A DNA stretch of 64,000 nt from Ruegeria arenilitoris (GCF_013030985.1 NZ_WPYP01000009.1:1-64000), one strand, 5' to 3'; shown: positions 8,540-18,284, counted from the stretch's first letter. Numbers and translations are program-made. The notes: generated by a model from the letters alone, not told the origin.

Positions 8540-9454
8540 TTATATCGCCAGCGCGCGCGCCTCGCGCGGGCGGACGACCGGGCGCGCGGTTTCCGGCATC
8601 ACCGGATTTCGGTCCCGCAGCTCCGGAAACAGGCGCAGCACTTCCGCCTGTGTGTCACGATCCGCCTGGGTCACCGCGTGCCCCGGATAATAGCTTTCGC
8701 TTTTCGCCCCATTTGCGATGACGATCTCATGCCGCGAAAACAGCAGGTGGATGTATTCGATCTCATCGCTTTCGACGCGAGTCACCGTGTCGTCGTTGAC
8801 CAGACAATGCGCGGCGATCAGAACCTCGGAATGGCCAAAGTGGTAAGGCGCGCGCCAATCCGCGACCAACATCCGGTGCTGCGGCGATACCATCAGAGGA
8901 CGATCCAGGCCAAAAATCCCGGCCTCGAACCGGATCGGTGCCAGTTTGCCCCGCGCCTCAACCCGGGTTTTGCCCACCCACAGCAAAGGCTGCGCACCGT
9001 GATCGACGGTGGTGATCATGTCCCCTGGCTGCAGGTCTTCGACCCGACGCGGCCCCTCGGGCGTTTCGATCATGGTGCCGGGCGTGAAACAGGGTGGGCC
9101 AAGGGAATCTACGTCCAGCGGCCCCTGCGTGGTAACGAAAGTAGTCGAAACCAATGTGCCTTCTTGCAACACCTTGCCATCAGTCGGAGTAAAAACCCGC
9201 GTTCCATCCGCAAGATAAAATGTCGTGCCGACATAGATGACATTCCCCTGACCGGGTACGTTGATCGTCACCGTGTCCCCCGGCCATGACCGGGTAACAT
9301 CCACACCGTTGACGGTGTCGTTGTTGAACCGATCGATATCGCCATCGTCATTCTGATCCACCAGATCATAGACCTGCACCGTCAGCGTTGTTCCCGCTGC
9401 GGGCGGGTTCGCAGGGTCCATGTCAAAGAACTGGTCTGTATAGGTCGTTGGCAT
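8540..9454 (-). CDS. Hint-domain protein
   Basis: A 304-residue protein with a hedgehog/intein-type (Hint) domain. The domain starts at Cys122 (CFTPGTMIETPEG), continues through VEDLQPGDMITTVDHG and VSPQHRML (His193), and reaches about residue 258 (HEIVIANGAKSESYYPG). These are the splicing/autoprocessing block positions. The N-terminal 120 residues have a DQNDDGDIDRF segment like a Ca-binding loop. No signal peptide is seen. Related proteins are common in Rhodobacteraceae and are often thought to be self-cleaving secreted proteins, but cleavage here is inference. Intein-type homing motifs are absent. Confidence 0.82.
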   Translation of the reverse strand: MPTTYTDQFFDMDPANPPAAGTTLTVQVYDLVDQNDDGDIDRFNNDTVNGVDVTRSWPGDTVTINVPGQGNVIYVGTTFYLADGTRVFTPTDGKVLQEGTLVSTTFVTTQGPLDVDSLGPPCFTPGTMIETPEGPRRVEDLQPGDMITTVDHGAQPLLWVGKTRVEARGKLAPIRFEAGIFGLDRPLMVSPQHRMLVADWRAPYHFGHSEVLIAAHCLVNDDTVTRVESDEIEYIHLLFSRHEIVIANGAKSESYYPGHAVTQADRDTQAEVLRLFPELRDRNPVMPETARPVVRPREARALAI

Positions 9455-9582
9455 GTGTCTGCTCCTGCCTACTCGTCACGTTGGACAGCAGTGTCCCTGC
9501 AAATCCCGAAGAAACTGTGTCCATAGCTAGGCGCGAACGGCGCAAAAACGCAATAATCTTGGTTAAATTGTCCGAAATCGAA

Positions 9583-9614
9583 AAACCCGCGTGTTTCTGG
9601 TGACACGCGGGTTT
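9583..9614 (-). terminator. Rho-independent terminator of gltB
   Basis: A perfect 12-bp stem (AAACCCGCGTGT at 9583-9594 with ACACGCGGGTTT at 9603-9614) with an 8-base loop. Read on the minus strand it ends in a run of five T (9581-9585). It lies 26 bp past the gltB stop, so it should end the gltD-GFA-gltB transcript. Confidence 0.9.
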
Positions 9615-9639
9615 CTACGTTCAGGACTTTGTTGGCCGT

Positions 9640-12600
9640 TTATTCAGCTGGAACCGCTTCGGCTTCTTTGGTCAGAGGATGGCTGAGCTTGTTCAGCATC
9701 TCTTTCGGGCAGACCTGCAGGAAGTTGGCTTTTTCAACATCCCAGTGCTGCAGAATGTCTGCGGCCTTGCGGCTGAAGGTTTCGGCCTGATGGGTTTCGA
9801 TCATCGATTTCAGCTGCTCTTCCCAATGATCGACGGTCACCGGGCAGGTCACCAGCGTTTCCATGTTCATCAGCTTTTCGGCCTTGCCTTCGGGGTCATA
9901 CAGATAGGCCATACCGCCCGTCATACCCGCACCGAAATTGGCACCGATATCGCCCAGAATCACAGCCACACCACCGGTCATGTATTCGCACCCGTTCGAG
10001 CCACAGCCCTCGATCACCACCGCGGCGCCCGAGTTCCGGACCGCGAACCGCTCACCAGCGCGGCCGGCGGCGAACAGGTAGCCATCGGTGGCGCCGTACA
10101 GAACAGTGTTGCCGATGATGGTGTTGTCATCCGCCTTCAGCGGGCTGACCTGCGGCGGGCGCACGACGATCATGCCGCCCGACAGACCTTTGCCGACATA
10201 GTCATTGGCGTCACCGGACACTTCCAGTTTCAGACCCGGCGCGGCAAAGGCGCCCAGCGACTGACCGGCGGAACCTTGCAGCTTCACATGCAGGTGGTCG
10301 GACTGGAACGTGTTCCGCATCCCGAAATTCTGCACGATATGGCTGGAAACACGGGTACCCACGGTCCGGTGCGTGTTCTGCACCGCGTAGGACAGCTGCA
10401 TCTTTTCACCATCCTTCAGGAACCGCGCCGCATCGCGGACAATCTCGGCATCCAAAGTATCCGGCACCACATTGCGATCCTTGTCGCGGTTATAGACGAT
10501 GTCCTGCGCGCCATCGACGGTGATCAGCAGCGGGTTCAGGTCCAGATCGTCCAGATGTGCGGACCCACGACTGACCTGTGCCAGCAGATCGGCACGACCG
10601 ATGATTTCGTCGATCGAGCGTGCACCCAGGCTGGCCAGCAGCTCACGCACTTCCTGCGCGTAGAAGGTGATCAGGTTGACGACCTTGTCCGCGCTGCCGG
10701 AGAACTTGGCGCGCAGGTCTTCGTCCTGCGTACACACGCCAACCGGGCAGGTGTTCGACTGGCACTGGCGCACCATGATACAGCCCATCGCGATCAGCGC
10801 GGCAGTACCGATGCCATATTCCTCGGCCCCCATCATCGCGGCCATGACAATGTCACGACCGGTGCGCAGGCCACCATCGGTCCGCAGGGTCACACGGTCG
10901 CGCAGATTGTTCATCGCCAGAACCTGATGCGCCTCGGTCAGGCCCATCTCCCACGGCAGACCGGCATATTTGATCGAGGTCGCGGGCGAGGCACCCGTAC
11001 CGCCATTGTGACCCGAAATCAGGATGATATCGGCTTTCGCCTTGGCCACACCGGCAGCAATCGTGCCAACGCCCGAGGACGCCACAAGCTTCACCGTCAC
11101 CTTGCAGCGCGGGTTGATCTGTTTCAGGTCATAGATCAGCTGCGCCAGATCCTCGATCGAGTAGATGTCGTGGTGCGGCGGTGGCGAGATCAGCGTCACA
11201 CCCTTGGTCGAGTGACGCAGGCGCGCAATCAGGTCGGTGACCTTCATGCCCGGCAGCTGACCACCCTCACCGGGTTTTGCACCCTGGGCCACCTTGATCT
11301 CCAGCTCTTCACACTGGTTCAGGTATTCGGCGGTCACACCGAATCTACCGCTCGCCACCTGCTTGATCTTGGCCGACGGGTTGTCGCCATTGGGCTCCGG
11401 CACGAAATGGGCTGGATCTTCACCACCCTCACCCGAGTCGGACTTGGCACCGATCCGGTTCATCGCCACGTTCAGCGTCTTGTGCGCCTCGGGCGACAGC
11501 GCGCCTAGCGACATGCCCGGGGTGACAAAACGCTTGCGGATCGAGGTGATCGACTCGACCTCTTCAATCGGCACCGGTTTGCCCAGTGGTTTGAAATCCA
11601 TCAGGTCGCGCAGGTGGATCGGCGGGTTCGACTGCATCTTGGCCGAGTACTGCTTCCACAGCTCATAGGACGCGCGGTTACAGGCCATCTGCATCATGTG
11701 CATCGAGGTCGCTTCCCATGCATGGGTCTCGCCCGATTTGCGCGCCTTGTAGAAACCACCGATGGGCAGCACGTCCAGACCGTTGGTCCAGGCCTTGGCG
11801 TGGATTTCCTCGGCCTTGGTCTGAATACCGGTGACACCGATACCGGAAATCCGGCTGGTCATGCCCGGGAAATACTCGGCCACCATGGCACGGCTGAGGC
11901 CCACGGCCTCAAAGTTCAGACCGCCGCGATAAGACGAGATCACCGAGATGCCCATCTTGGCCATGATCTTCAACAGACCCTGGTCAATGGCCTCGCGAAA
12001 ACGAGCCACGTTTTCCGTCAGCGTGCCCTCCAGCAGGCCGCGATCAATGCGGTCGGCCAGCGAATCTTCGGCCAGATAGGCGTTCACAACGGTGGCACCA
12101 CAGCCGATCAGCACGGCAAAGTAATGCGGGTCAACACATTCGGCCGAGCGTACGTTCAGCGAGCAGAAGGTCCGCAGCCCCTGGCGGGTCAGATGCGAAT
12201 GCACCGCGCTGGTCGCCAGAATCATCGGCATTGCCACGCGACCTTCGTCCGAGTTCATGTCGGACAGCACCAGATGCCCCGCGCCCGAGCGCACGGCCTC
12301 TTCTGCTTCGGCTCTAACACGGGCCAAAGCGGCGCTCAGCGCGCCCCGGCCGGGCTCAAAGCTACAATCGATCTCGGCCAGCGGCGAATTGAAGTTCTCG
12401 GCCAGCTTGTCCCATTGGGCATTGCCGACAAAGGGGCTTTCCAGCACGATGATCTCGGTCTGGCTGCTGTCTTCGTCCAGCACGTTTTTGAGGTTGCCGA
12501 ACCGCGTTTTCAGCGACATCACGCGGTATTCGCGCAAGCTGTCGATCGGCGGGTTGGTCACCTGGCTGAAGTTCTGACGGAAGAAATGGCTCAGCGGGCG

Positions 12601-14172
12601 GTATTGCTTGGACAGGACCGCCGACGGGGTATCGTCGCCCATCGAGGCAATCGATTCCTTGCCGTCCTCGGCCATGGGGGCGAGGATCTGTTCCAGTTCC
12701 TCAATCGAATAGCCCGCCGCGATCTGACGCTTGCGCAGCTCTTCGCCCGAGAAGATCGGCGTCTCGACCAATTCGCCCAGCGTGTCGTCCAGATCGTTGA
12801 TCTTGCCGACCCACTCACCAAAGGGCAGCGCGCGCGCCAACTTGTCCTTGATCTGGGTGTCGCGGTAGAGCTTGCCGCGCTTCATGTCCACGGCCAGCAT
12901 CTGACCCGGCCCCAGCGCGCCTTTTTCGGTCACGGATGCCTCGTCGATCGGCACCATGCCAGCCTCAGACCCCGCGATGACCAGACCATCGCCCGTCACC
13001 ACATAGCGCATCGGGCGCAGGCCGTTCCGGTCCAGACCGGCGCAAACCCAACGGCCATCGGTCATTGCCAGCGCGGCGGGACCGTCCCACGGCTCCATCA
13101 CCGAGTTGCAGTAGGAGTACATGTCACGCCACGCCTGCGGCAGTTCCACCGCCTGCTTGGACCAGCTTTCCGGCACCAGCATGGTTTTCGCCATGGGGGC
13201 CGATCGGCCCGCACGCACCAGAACCTCGAAAACCGAGTCCAATGCGGCCGAATCCGACGAACCACCGGCGATGATCGGCTTGATGTCATCGGCATAGTCG
13301 CCAAAGGTCGAGGACGCCATGCGGATCTCATGGCTCTTCATCCAGTTGATGTTGCCTTTCAGCGTGTTGATCTCACCATTGTGGGCCAACATGCGGAACG
13401 GCTGCGCCAGCCACCATTGCGGGAAGGTGTTGGTCGAATAACGCTGGTGATAGATCGCGAAGGCTGATTCAAAGCGTTCGTCCATCAGATCAGGGTAGAA
13501 GACGGCGACCTGCTCGGCCAGCATCATGCCCTTGTAGATGATCGAGCGGCAGGACAGCGACGCCAGATACAAACCCGAAATTCCCGCAGCATTAGCGGCC
13601 TTTTCGATGCGGCGACGGATGACGTACAGCTCACGCTCGAACGTTTCTTCATCCACACCTTTCGAGTTCGAGATCAGGATCTGCTCGATCTCGGGGCGGG
13701 TCGCGTTGGCCTTTTCGCCCAGGCAGGTGACATCGACCGGCACATGGCGCCAGCCATAGATGTAATAGCCCATGCGCAGAACTTCGGTTTCCACGATGGT
13801 CCGGCAGCTTTCCTGCGCGCCAAAATCGGTGCGGGGCAAGAAGACCTGACCCACGGCGATCAGCTCATCCATGTTGGGCTCGTGGCCGGTGCGGCGGATC
13901 TGGTCATAGAAGAAGGGGACCGGGATCTGCACATGAATACCCGCGCCGTCGCCGGTCTTGCCATCGGCATCCACAGCGCCACGGTGCCAGATCGCCTTGA
14001 GCGCATCGATCCCGGCATCCACAACCTTGCGCGACGGCTTGCCGTCAACGGAAACAACAAGGCCCACACCGCAGGAAGAATGCTCTTCTTCCTCGGAATA
14101 GAGACCGTTTTCCGCCATCCACTGGCGTTTGGCTTCTTCGGCCCGCACCCAATCGGCATCATATTTGGTCAT
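9640..14172 (-). CDS. gltB: Glutamate synthase (NADPH) large subunit
   Basis: Makes two glutamates from glutamine and 2-oxoglutarate together with GltD, in the cytosol. The 1510 residues match the family length. The class II amidotransferase domain should begin at Cys34 (SSCGVG) after propeptide removal; the central domain, the FMN-binding synthase domain with the [3Fe-4S] cysteines (CIMVRQCQSNTCPVGVC, about 1150) and the C-terminal GXGXG domain follow in order. Its start overlaps the stop of a GFA-family gene by 4 bp (ATGA), and gltD is further upstream. A strong terminator follows. Long open frames on the opposite strand are taken as codon-bias shadows. Confidence 0.98.
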   Translation of the reverse strand: MTKYDADWVRAEEAKRQWMAENGLYSEEEEHSSCGVGLVVSVDGKPSRKVVDAGIDALKAIWHRGAVDADGKTGDGAGIHVQIPVPFFYDQIRRTGHEPNMDELIAVGQVFLPRTDFGAQESCRTIVETEVLRMGYYIYGWRHVPVDVTCLGEKANATRPEIEQILISNSKGVDEETFERELYVIRRRIEKAANAAGISGLYLASLSCRSIIYKGMMLAEQVAVFYPDLMDERFESAFAIYHQRYSTNTFPQWWLAQPFRMLAHNGEINTLKGNINWMKSHEIRMASSTFGDYADDIKPIIAGGSSDSAALDSVFEVLVRAGRSAPMAKTMLVPESWSKQAVELPQAWRDMYSYCNSVMEPWDGPAALAMTDGRWVCAGLDRNGLRPMRYVVTGDGLVIAGSEAGMVPIDEASVTEKGALGPGQMLAVDMKRGKLYRDTQIKDKLARALPFGEWVGKINDLDDTLGELVETPIFSGEELRKRQIAAGYSIEELEQILAPMAEDGKESIASMGDDTPSAVLSKQYRPLSHFFRQNFSQVTNPPIDSLREYRVMSLKTRFGNLKNVLDEDSSQTEIIVLESPFVGNAQWDKLAENFNSPLAEIDCSFEPGRGALSAALARVRAEAEEAVRSGAGHLVLSDMNSDEGRVAMPMILATSAVHSHLTRQGLRTFCSLNVRSAECVDPHYFAVLIGCGATVVNAYLAEDSLADRIDRGLLEGTLTENVARFREAIDQGLLKIMAKMGISVISSYRGGLNFEAVGLSRAMVAEYFPGMTSRISGIGVTGIQTKAEEIHAKAWTNGLDVLPIGGFYKARKSGETHAWEATSMHMMQMACNRASYELWKQYSAKMQSNPPIHLRDLMDFKPLGKPVPIEEVESITSIRKRFVTPGMSLGALSPEAHKTLNVAMNRIGAKSDSGEGGEDPAHFVPEPNGDNPSAKIKQVASGRFGVTAEYLNQCEELEIKVAQGAKPGEGGQLPGMKVTDLIARLRHSTKGVTLISPPPHHDIYSIEDLAQLIYDLKQINPRCKVTVKLVASSGVGTIAAGVAKAKADIILISGHNGGTGASPATSIKYAGLPWEMGLTEAHQVLAMNNLRDRVTLRTDGGLRTGRDIVMAAMMGAEEYGIGTAALIAMGCIMVRQCQSNTCPVGVCTQDEDLRAKFSGSADKVVNLITFYAQEVRELLASLGARSIDEIIGRADLLAQVSRGSAHLDDLDLNPLLITVDGAQDIVYNRDKDRNVVPDTLDAEIVRDAARFLKDGEKMQLSYAVQNTHRTVGTRVSSHIVQNFGMRNTFQSDHLHVKLQGSAGQSLGAFAAPGLKLEVSGDANDYVGKGLSGGMIVVRPPQVSPLKADDNTIIGNTVLYGATDGYLFAAGRAGERFAVRNSGAAVVIEGCGSNGCEYMTGGVAVILGDIGANFGAGMTGGMAYLYDPEGKAEKLMNMETLVTCPVTVDHWEEQLKSMIETHQAETFSRKAADILQHWDVEKANFLQVCPKEMLNKLSHPLTKEAEAVPAE

Positions 14173-14606
14173 TGGCTGTCTCCTTCTTCCGATGGGGCAT
14201 ACATGGCTTCGACCTCGGCTTTGGTCATCTGCCGCCGTTCGCCTTCGAACGCGTACCCGTCGGGCTTTTTGTCGATATAAAGTTCAAGTTTCAGCGGGTG
14301 GCCTGCGCCATTCTCGAACAGTCCCGCTGCCATTTGTGTTTGCCCGTGCATCTCGCCGGGCAGGGTGATCCGGTACCACAGCGCCGATCCGCAATCCGAG
14401 CAAAAGGCGCGTTCCGCCCAATCGGAAGACGCAAAGACCTTTACTGGTCCCAGCGCCGCATATCCCGGTTCGGCCTGAAACGTCACCAGCATCGAGCTGG
14501 TCCAGCGGCGGCACTGATCGCAATGGCAGGCGCCCAGCGCGTCGCGCGCCGGGGTGGCGGTCACGGTGACCGCGCCACACATGCATTGGCCTTGCAATTC
14601 GGGCAT
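14169..14606 (-). CDS. GFA-family (CENP-V/GFA domain) zinc protein
   Basis: A 145-residue protein of the glutathione-dependent formaldehyde-activating (GFA) fold. The paired cysteines CMCG (near residue 9), CHCDQCRR (near 30) and CSDCGS (near 72) are the expected zinc ligands. The start at ATG 14606 is supported by AGGAGGG upstream. It sits between gltD and gltB and overlaps gltB by 4 bp, so it is expressed with glutamate synthase. Family members bind glutathione or act on small thiol adducts; a role in nitrogen assimilation is not known to me, and the enzyme's substrate is open. Confidence 0.85.
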   Translation of the reverse strand: MPELQGQCMCGAVTVTATPARDALGACHCDQCRRWTSSMLVTFQAEPGYAALGPVKVFASSDWAERAFCSDCGSALWYRITLPGEMHGQTQMAAGLFENGAGHPLKLELYIDKKPDGYAFEGERRQMTKAEVEAMYAPSEEGDSQ

Positions 14607-14634
14607 TCGAACCCTCCTGTCGCTGGGCGTTGGG

Positions 14635-16068
14635 TTACTCGGCTGCGACAGCAGCCTTGGCATTGAACCGGTCGATGATCGCATCGGCGCAGTCACGGCC
14701 GTCACGGATCGCCCAGACCACCAGCGAGGCACCGCGCACGATGTCACCGATGGCATAGACACCGTCCATCTCGGTCTCACCGGTCTGGAACGCGGCCTTG
14801 ACGGTGCCCCAACGGGTCACGGGCAGGTCGGGCTGACCGAACAGGGTCGGCAGGTCTTCGGGCTCGAAACCCAGCGCCTTGATCACCAGATCGGCCTCTT
14901 CGACGTAATCTGCGCCTTCGATGACTTCGGGTGCCTGACGGCCCGAGGCATCGGGCTGACCCAGACGCATCTTCTGCACTATCACGCCCGCAACCTTGTC
15001 ATCGCCGGTAAAGCCCTTGGGCGCGCTGAGCCATTCGAACACCACGCCTTCTTCCTCGGCATTCTGAGTCTCACGTTGCGAACCCGGCATGTTGGCGCGG
15101 TCACGGCGATACAGGCATTTGACCGAGGTCGCACCCTGACGGATCGAGGTCCGCACGCAGTCCATCGCGGTGTCACCACCGCCGATCACGACAACCTTCT
15201 TGCCGTCAGCGTTCAAGCGGCCATTGTCGAAATCCTCGACGGCGTCGCCAAAACTCTTGCGGTTCGAGGCGGTCAGGAAGTCGATCGCCTTTTCAATGCC
15301 ATTCAGTCCGCTGCCCGGCATGGACAGGTCGCGCGACTTGTAAACGCCGGTCGCAATGATCACCGCATCATGCTTGGCGCGGATTTCTTCGAACTTGGCA
15401 GCGTCCACGTCGCAGTTCAGGACGAATTCAACCCCGCCATCGGCCAGCAGGTCATTGCGGCGCTGAACGATGTCTTTTTCCAGCTTGAAGCCCGGAATAC
15501 CGTACATCAGCAGACCACCAGCACGGTCATAGCGGTCATAAACTGTGACCTGAATGCCCGCCCGACGCAGCATGTCCGCCGCGGCCAGACCGCCGGGGCC
15601 ACCGCCGATGATGCCGACGCTTTCGCTGCGCTCAGAACCCGGAGCGACCGGTTTCACCCAGCCTTTGTCCCAGGCGGTGTCGGTGATGTATTTCTCGATG
15701 GTGCCAATGGTGACGGTGCCGTGGCCGGATTGTTCGATCACACAGTTGCCTTCACACAGTCGGTCCTGCGGGCAGATGCGGCCGCAAATCTCGGGGAAGG
15801 TATTGGTTGCCTGGCTGGTCGCGTAAGCCTCTTCCAGACGACCGGTTGCTGTGAGGCGCAGCCAGTCGGGGATGTTGTTGTGCAACGGGCAGTGCGACTG
15901 ACAGTAAGGCACACCACATTGGCTGCAGCGGCTGGCCTGCTCTTTTGCCTTGGCCGACGCGAACTCAGCATAAATCTCGTCAAAGTCTTCCTTGCGCACA
16001 TCGGCGGCACGCTTTTCCGGCATGACGCGGTCGATCTGCACAAATTTCAGCATCGGTTGCTTGGCCAC
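14635..16068 (-). CDS. gltD: Glutamate synthase (NADPH) small subunit
   Basis: Flavoprotein that passes electrons from NADPH through Fe-S clusters to GltB. The 477-residue protein has N-terminal cysteine motifs (CSQCGVPYCQSHCP and CGRICPQDRLCEGNC) for two [4Fe-4S] clusters, the FAD-binding GIIGGGPGGLAAADMLRRAG, and an NADP-binding VVVIGGGDTAMDC. It is the first gene of the operon gltD-GFA-gltB. A hairpin at 16169-16200 lies in the divergent region towards uppP and could be part of its leader. Confidence 0.97.
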   Translation of the reverse strand: MAKQPMLKFVQIDRVMPEKRAADVRKEDFDEIYAEFASAKAKEQASRCSQCGVPYCQSHCPLHNNIPDWLRLTATGRLEEAYATSQATNTFPEICGRICPQDRLCEGNCVIEQSGHGTVTIGTIEKYITDTAWDKGWVKPVAPGSERSESVGIIGGGPGGLAAADMLRRAGIQVTVYDRYDRAGGLLMYGIPGFKLEKDIVQRRNDLLADGGVEFVLNCDVDAAKFEEIRAKHDAVIIATGVYKSRDLSMPGSGLNGIEKAIDFLTASNRKSFGDAVEDFDNGRLNADGKKVVVIGGGDTAMDCVRTSIRQGATSVKCLYRRDRANMPGSQRETQNAEEEGVVFEWLSAPKGFTGDDKVAGVIVQKMRLGQPDASGRQAPEVIEGADYVEEADLVIKALGFEPEDLPTLFGQPDLPVTRWGTVKAAFQTGETEMDGVYAIGDIVRGASLVVWAIRDGRDCADAIIDRFNAKAAVAAE

Positions 16069-16168
16069 GGGTCAGACTCCATGAATTGGCTTGGTCGGGC
16101 TTCTTTAAGAGATACCGACCCGGATGAAAAGTCAATTATGCTGACCTAAATTGAAAAATTCTGAGCTG

Positions 16169-16202
16169 AAAACCGAAGTTCCCGGAAAATATTCGGTTTT
16201 TT
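16169..16202. other. Hairpin between gltD and uppP
   Basis: AAAACCGAA (16169-16177) pairs perfectly with TTCGGTTTT (16192-16200), loop of 14 bases, with more T to 16202. It would work as a U-tract terminator on either strand. No gene ends here, since gltD and uppP are divergent, so an attenuator or leader element for one of them is the best reading. Confidence 0.45.
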
Positions 16203-16297
16203 AGTACCGATTCGGACCTATTTACGCGCTTTCCTTTTCGGCACCACACTTATACCCATTGCGCGCAAAGAACACGTGACGGCGGCACGGCAGGTAA

Positions 16298-17101
16298 ATG
16301 AGTTTTTTTCAACTGATTCTCGCGGCAATTATTCAGGGTATCACCGAATTTTTGCCAGTATCTTCTTCGGGCCATCTGATCCTGTTGCCCAGCCTGACCG
16401 GCTTGGACGATCAGGGGCTGGCGATTGACGTTGCCGTACATGTAGGCACCTTGGGTGCCGTGATCCTGTATTTCTGGTCGGACGTAAAACAAGCCGTAGC
16501 CGGTTTGCCGCGCGCCCTGACGGGGCGGGTCGATACTCCGCAGGCCCGATTGGCGATGGGCCTGATCATCGCCACGATTCCCACCGTCATCGTCGGTACC
16601 ATCCTGTTCAAAACCGGGCTCAGCCAATCCTTGCGTTCGATGGCGGTGATCGGCTGGGCCATGCTGGGTTTCGGGCTGGTGCTGTATTGGATGGATCAGA
16701 AAGGCCCGCAGACCAAGCAGGCAAGCGACTGGGGCTTGCGCGATGCCATGATCATGGGGTTGTGGCAGGTTCTGGCGCTGATTCCCGGCACCTCGCGGTC
16801 GGGCATCACCATCACCGGTGCGCGGCAGCTTGGGTACAGCCGCGAAGACGGCGCACGGATCGCGATGCTGATGTCTATCCCGACGATCCTGGCCTCGGGC
16901 GTGTTGCTGTCGGCAGAGGTGATCCGCGAGGCGGATGCGCAGCTGGCCAAAGACGGCGCGATCGCCGCCTTTTTCGCCTTTATCTCGGCCCTGCTGGCGC
17001 TGACCCTGATGATGCGTCTGCTGCGCAGCGTCAGCTTCACGCCCTATGTCATCTATCGCGTGATCCTGGGCGCGATCCTGCTGGTGATTGCCTACAGCTG
17101 A
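16298..17101 (+). CDS. uppP: Undecaprenyl-diphosphatase UppP/BacA
   Basis: Integral membrane enzyme that dephosphorylates undecaprenyl pyrophosphate to recycle the lipid carrier for peptidoglycan; overproduction gives bacitracin resistance. The 267-residue length is standard. The signature motifs EFLPVSSSGHL (near 17-27) and PGTSRSGITI (near 165) are intact, in a protein of about eight helices. It is divergent from gltD, and its stop abuts the stop of the convergent NDUFA9-like gene. Confidence 0.96.
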   Translation: MSFFQLILAAIIQGITEFLPVSSSGHLILLPSLTGLDDQGLAIDVAVHVGTLGAVILYFWSDVKQAVAGLPRALTGRVDTPQARLAMGLIIATIPTVIVGTILFKTGLSQSLRSMAVIGWAMLGFGLVLYWMDQKGPQTKQASDWGLRDAMIMGLWQVLALIPGTSRSGITITGARQLGYSREDGARIAMLMSIPTILASGVLLSAEVIREADAQLAKDGAIAAFFAFISALLALTLMMRLLRSVSFTPYVIYRVILGAILLVIAYS

Positions 17102-18085
17102 TCAGATCCGCAGATTACCGGCCGAGTTCTGGATGTCGTCATACTGACCGGCGGGGCGGAACTTCCACAGGTAATCCGGCAGAACCGATTCCAGAGTGGC
17201 CGGTTCGATTCCCAGATCATCAAAGCCCTTGGCGCCCTCGGACACCACATTGTCGCGGCGCAGATTCTTCAGCTGATCGCGGGTCAGAATGTGGTTCGGG
17301 AACAGCTGAAAGCTGACGAATTTCGCGATATCCAGCACGCCCGCCATGATCCTGGCCGCAAAGAACGGCACGCCGATGATGACACGGCGACGGTGGATCA
17401 CCCCCAGCATCTGCTGCATCAGAGCGCGGAAGGATTTTACCTCGGGCCCGCCCAACTCATAGATACCGGCCTCAGCCTGACCCAGAACACCCTGTACTGC
17501 GGCTTTGGCCACGTCATCCACATAGACCGGCTGGAACTTGGTATCCGCACCGACCAGAGGCAGGAACGGCCCCATGCGGGTCATGCCCGCGAAACGGTTA
17601 AAGAACTGGTCCTCAGTCCCGAAAATAACCGACGGGCGCAGGATCACCGCGTTCGGCATATGCGCCAGCACACCGGCCTCACCCCGCGCCTTGGTGCGGG
17701 AATACTCGCTGTTGGACTCGGCATCCGCCCCGATGGCCGAGATATGGACCATCCGCGCAACGCCCTGTTCAGCAGCGATCCGCGCGATCCGTGCGGCCCC
17801 TTCGGCCTGCACGGCATCGAATTCGTTCTTGCCCAGCTCGTTCAGCACTCCGACGCAGTTCACCACCGCATCGGCACCGTGCATGACCGCAGCCACCGAG
17901 GCATCATCGCGAATGTTGCACAGGATGGGCTCGACCTGACCAACCACACCATAGGGTTTGACGAACATCGCCTCGTTCGGGCGGCGCACCGCGACCCGCA
18001 CGCGCCATCCTTCGTTTGCCAGGCGACGTGCGATATAACGACCGACAAATCCCGATCCGCCATAAATCGTGACCAGTTTGGACAT
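17102..18085 (-). CDS. NDUFA9-like NAD(P)-binding protein (atypical SDR)
   Basis: A 327-residue NAD(P)-dependent epimerase-like protein of the complex I NDUFA9 group. The Rossmann motif is YGGSGFVGRYIARRL (9-23). An NmrA-like core follows, with MVHISAIGA and YSRTKARGE in place of the classical Tyr-Lys pair. Mitochondrial relatives are accessory subunits of complex I; bacterial ones are thought to be oxidoreductases or assembly helpers. It converges on uppP with no gap, and a tRNA gene lies divergently upstream. Confidence 0.85.
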   Translation of the reverse strand: MSKLVTIYGGSGFVGRYIARRLANEGWRVRVAVRRPNEAMFVKPYGVVGQVEPILCNIRDDASVAAVMHGADAVVNCVGVLNELGKNEFDAVQAEGAARIARIAAEQGVARMVHISAIGADAESNSEYSRTKARGEAGVLAHMPNAVILRPSVIFGTEDQFFNRFAGMTRMGPFLPLVGADTKFQPVYVDDVAKAAVQGVLGQAEAGIYELGGPEVKSFRALMQQMLGVIHRRRVIIGVPFFAARIMAGVLDIAKFVSFQLFPNHILTRDQLKNLRRDNVVSEGAKGFDDLGIEPATLESVLPDYLWKFRPAGQYDDIQNSAGNLRI

Positions 18086-18239
18086 GCGAGGGCTCCTGCT
18101 GATAGGTCTTGAACCGATCTACCGCCCAAAGCCCCGGCAAACAAGGCGCAATAACGCCGCGCGTCCGGGAAAAAACCGGCAGATTTCGGACCGTTTGAGG
18201 CATGGGTCAAAAAACTTTCAAAAAACTTTCCGAATCCTG

Positions 18240-18268
18240 TTGACGCCCCCCGCCAGTAGGCTTAAACG
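18240..18268 (+). promoter_or_regulatory. Predicted tRNA-Leu promoter
   Basis: TTGACG (18240-18245) and TAAACG (18263-18268) are 17 bp apart, a standard sigma-70 layout, and put the transcript start just ahead of the tRNA at 18285. The -35 box matches well and the -10 box only moderately. Confidence 0.5.
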
Positions 18269-18284
18269 CCGCTCCACGACACCT

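Noticed and set aside
9679-13467. Two long open frames (about 600 residues each) on the plus strand opposite gltB
   Set aside because: They are antisense to a clear glutamate synthase gene, are rich in His, Arg and Gln as expected of GC-rich shadow frames, and show no domain.
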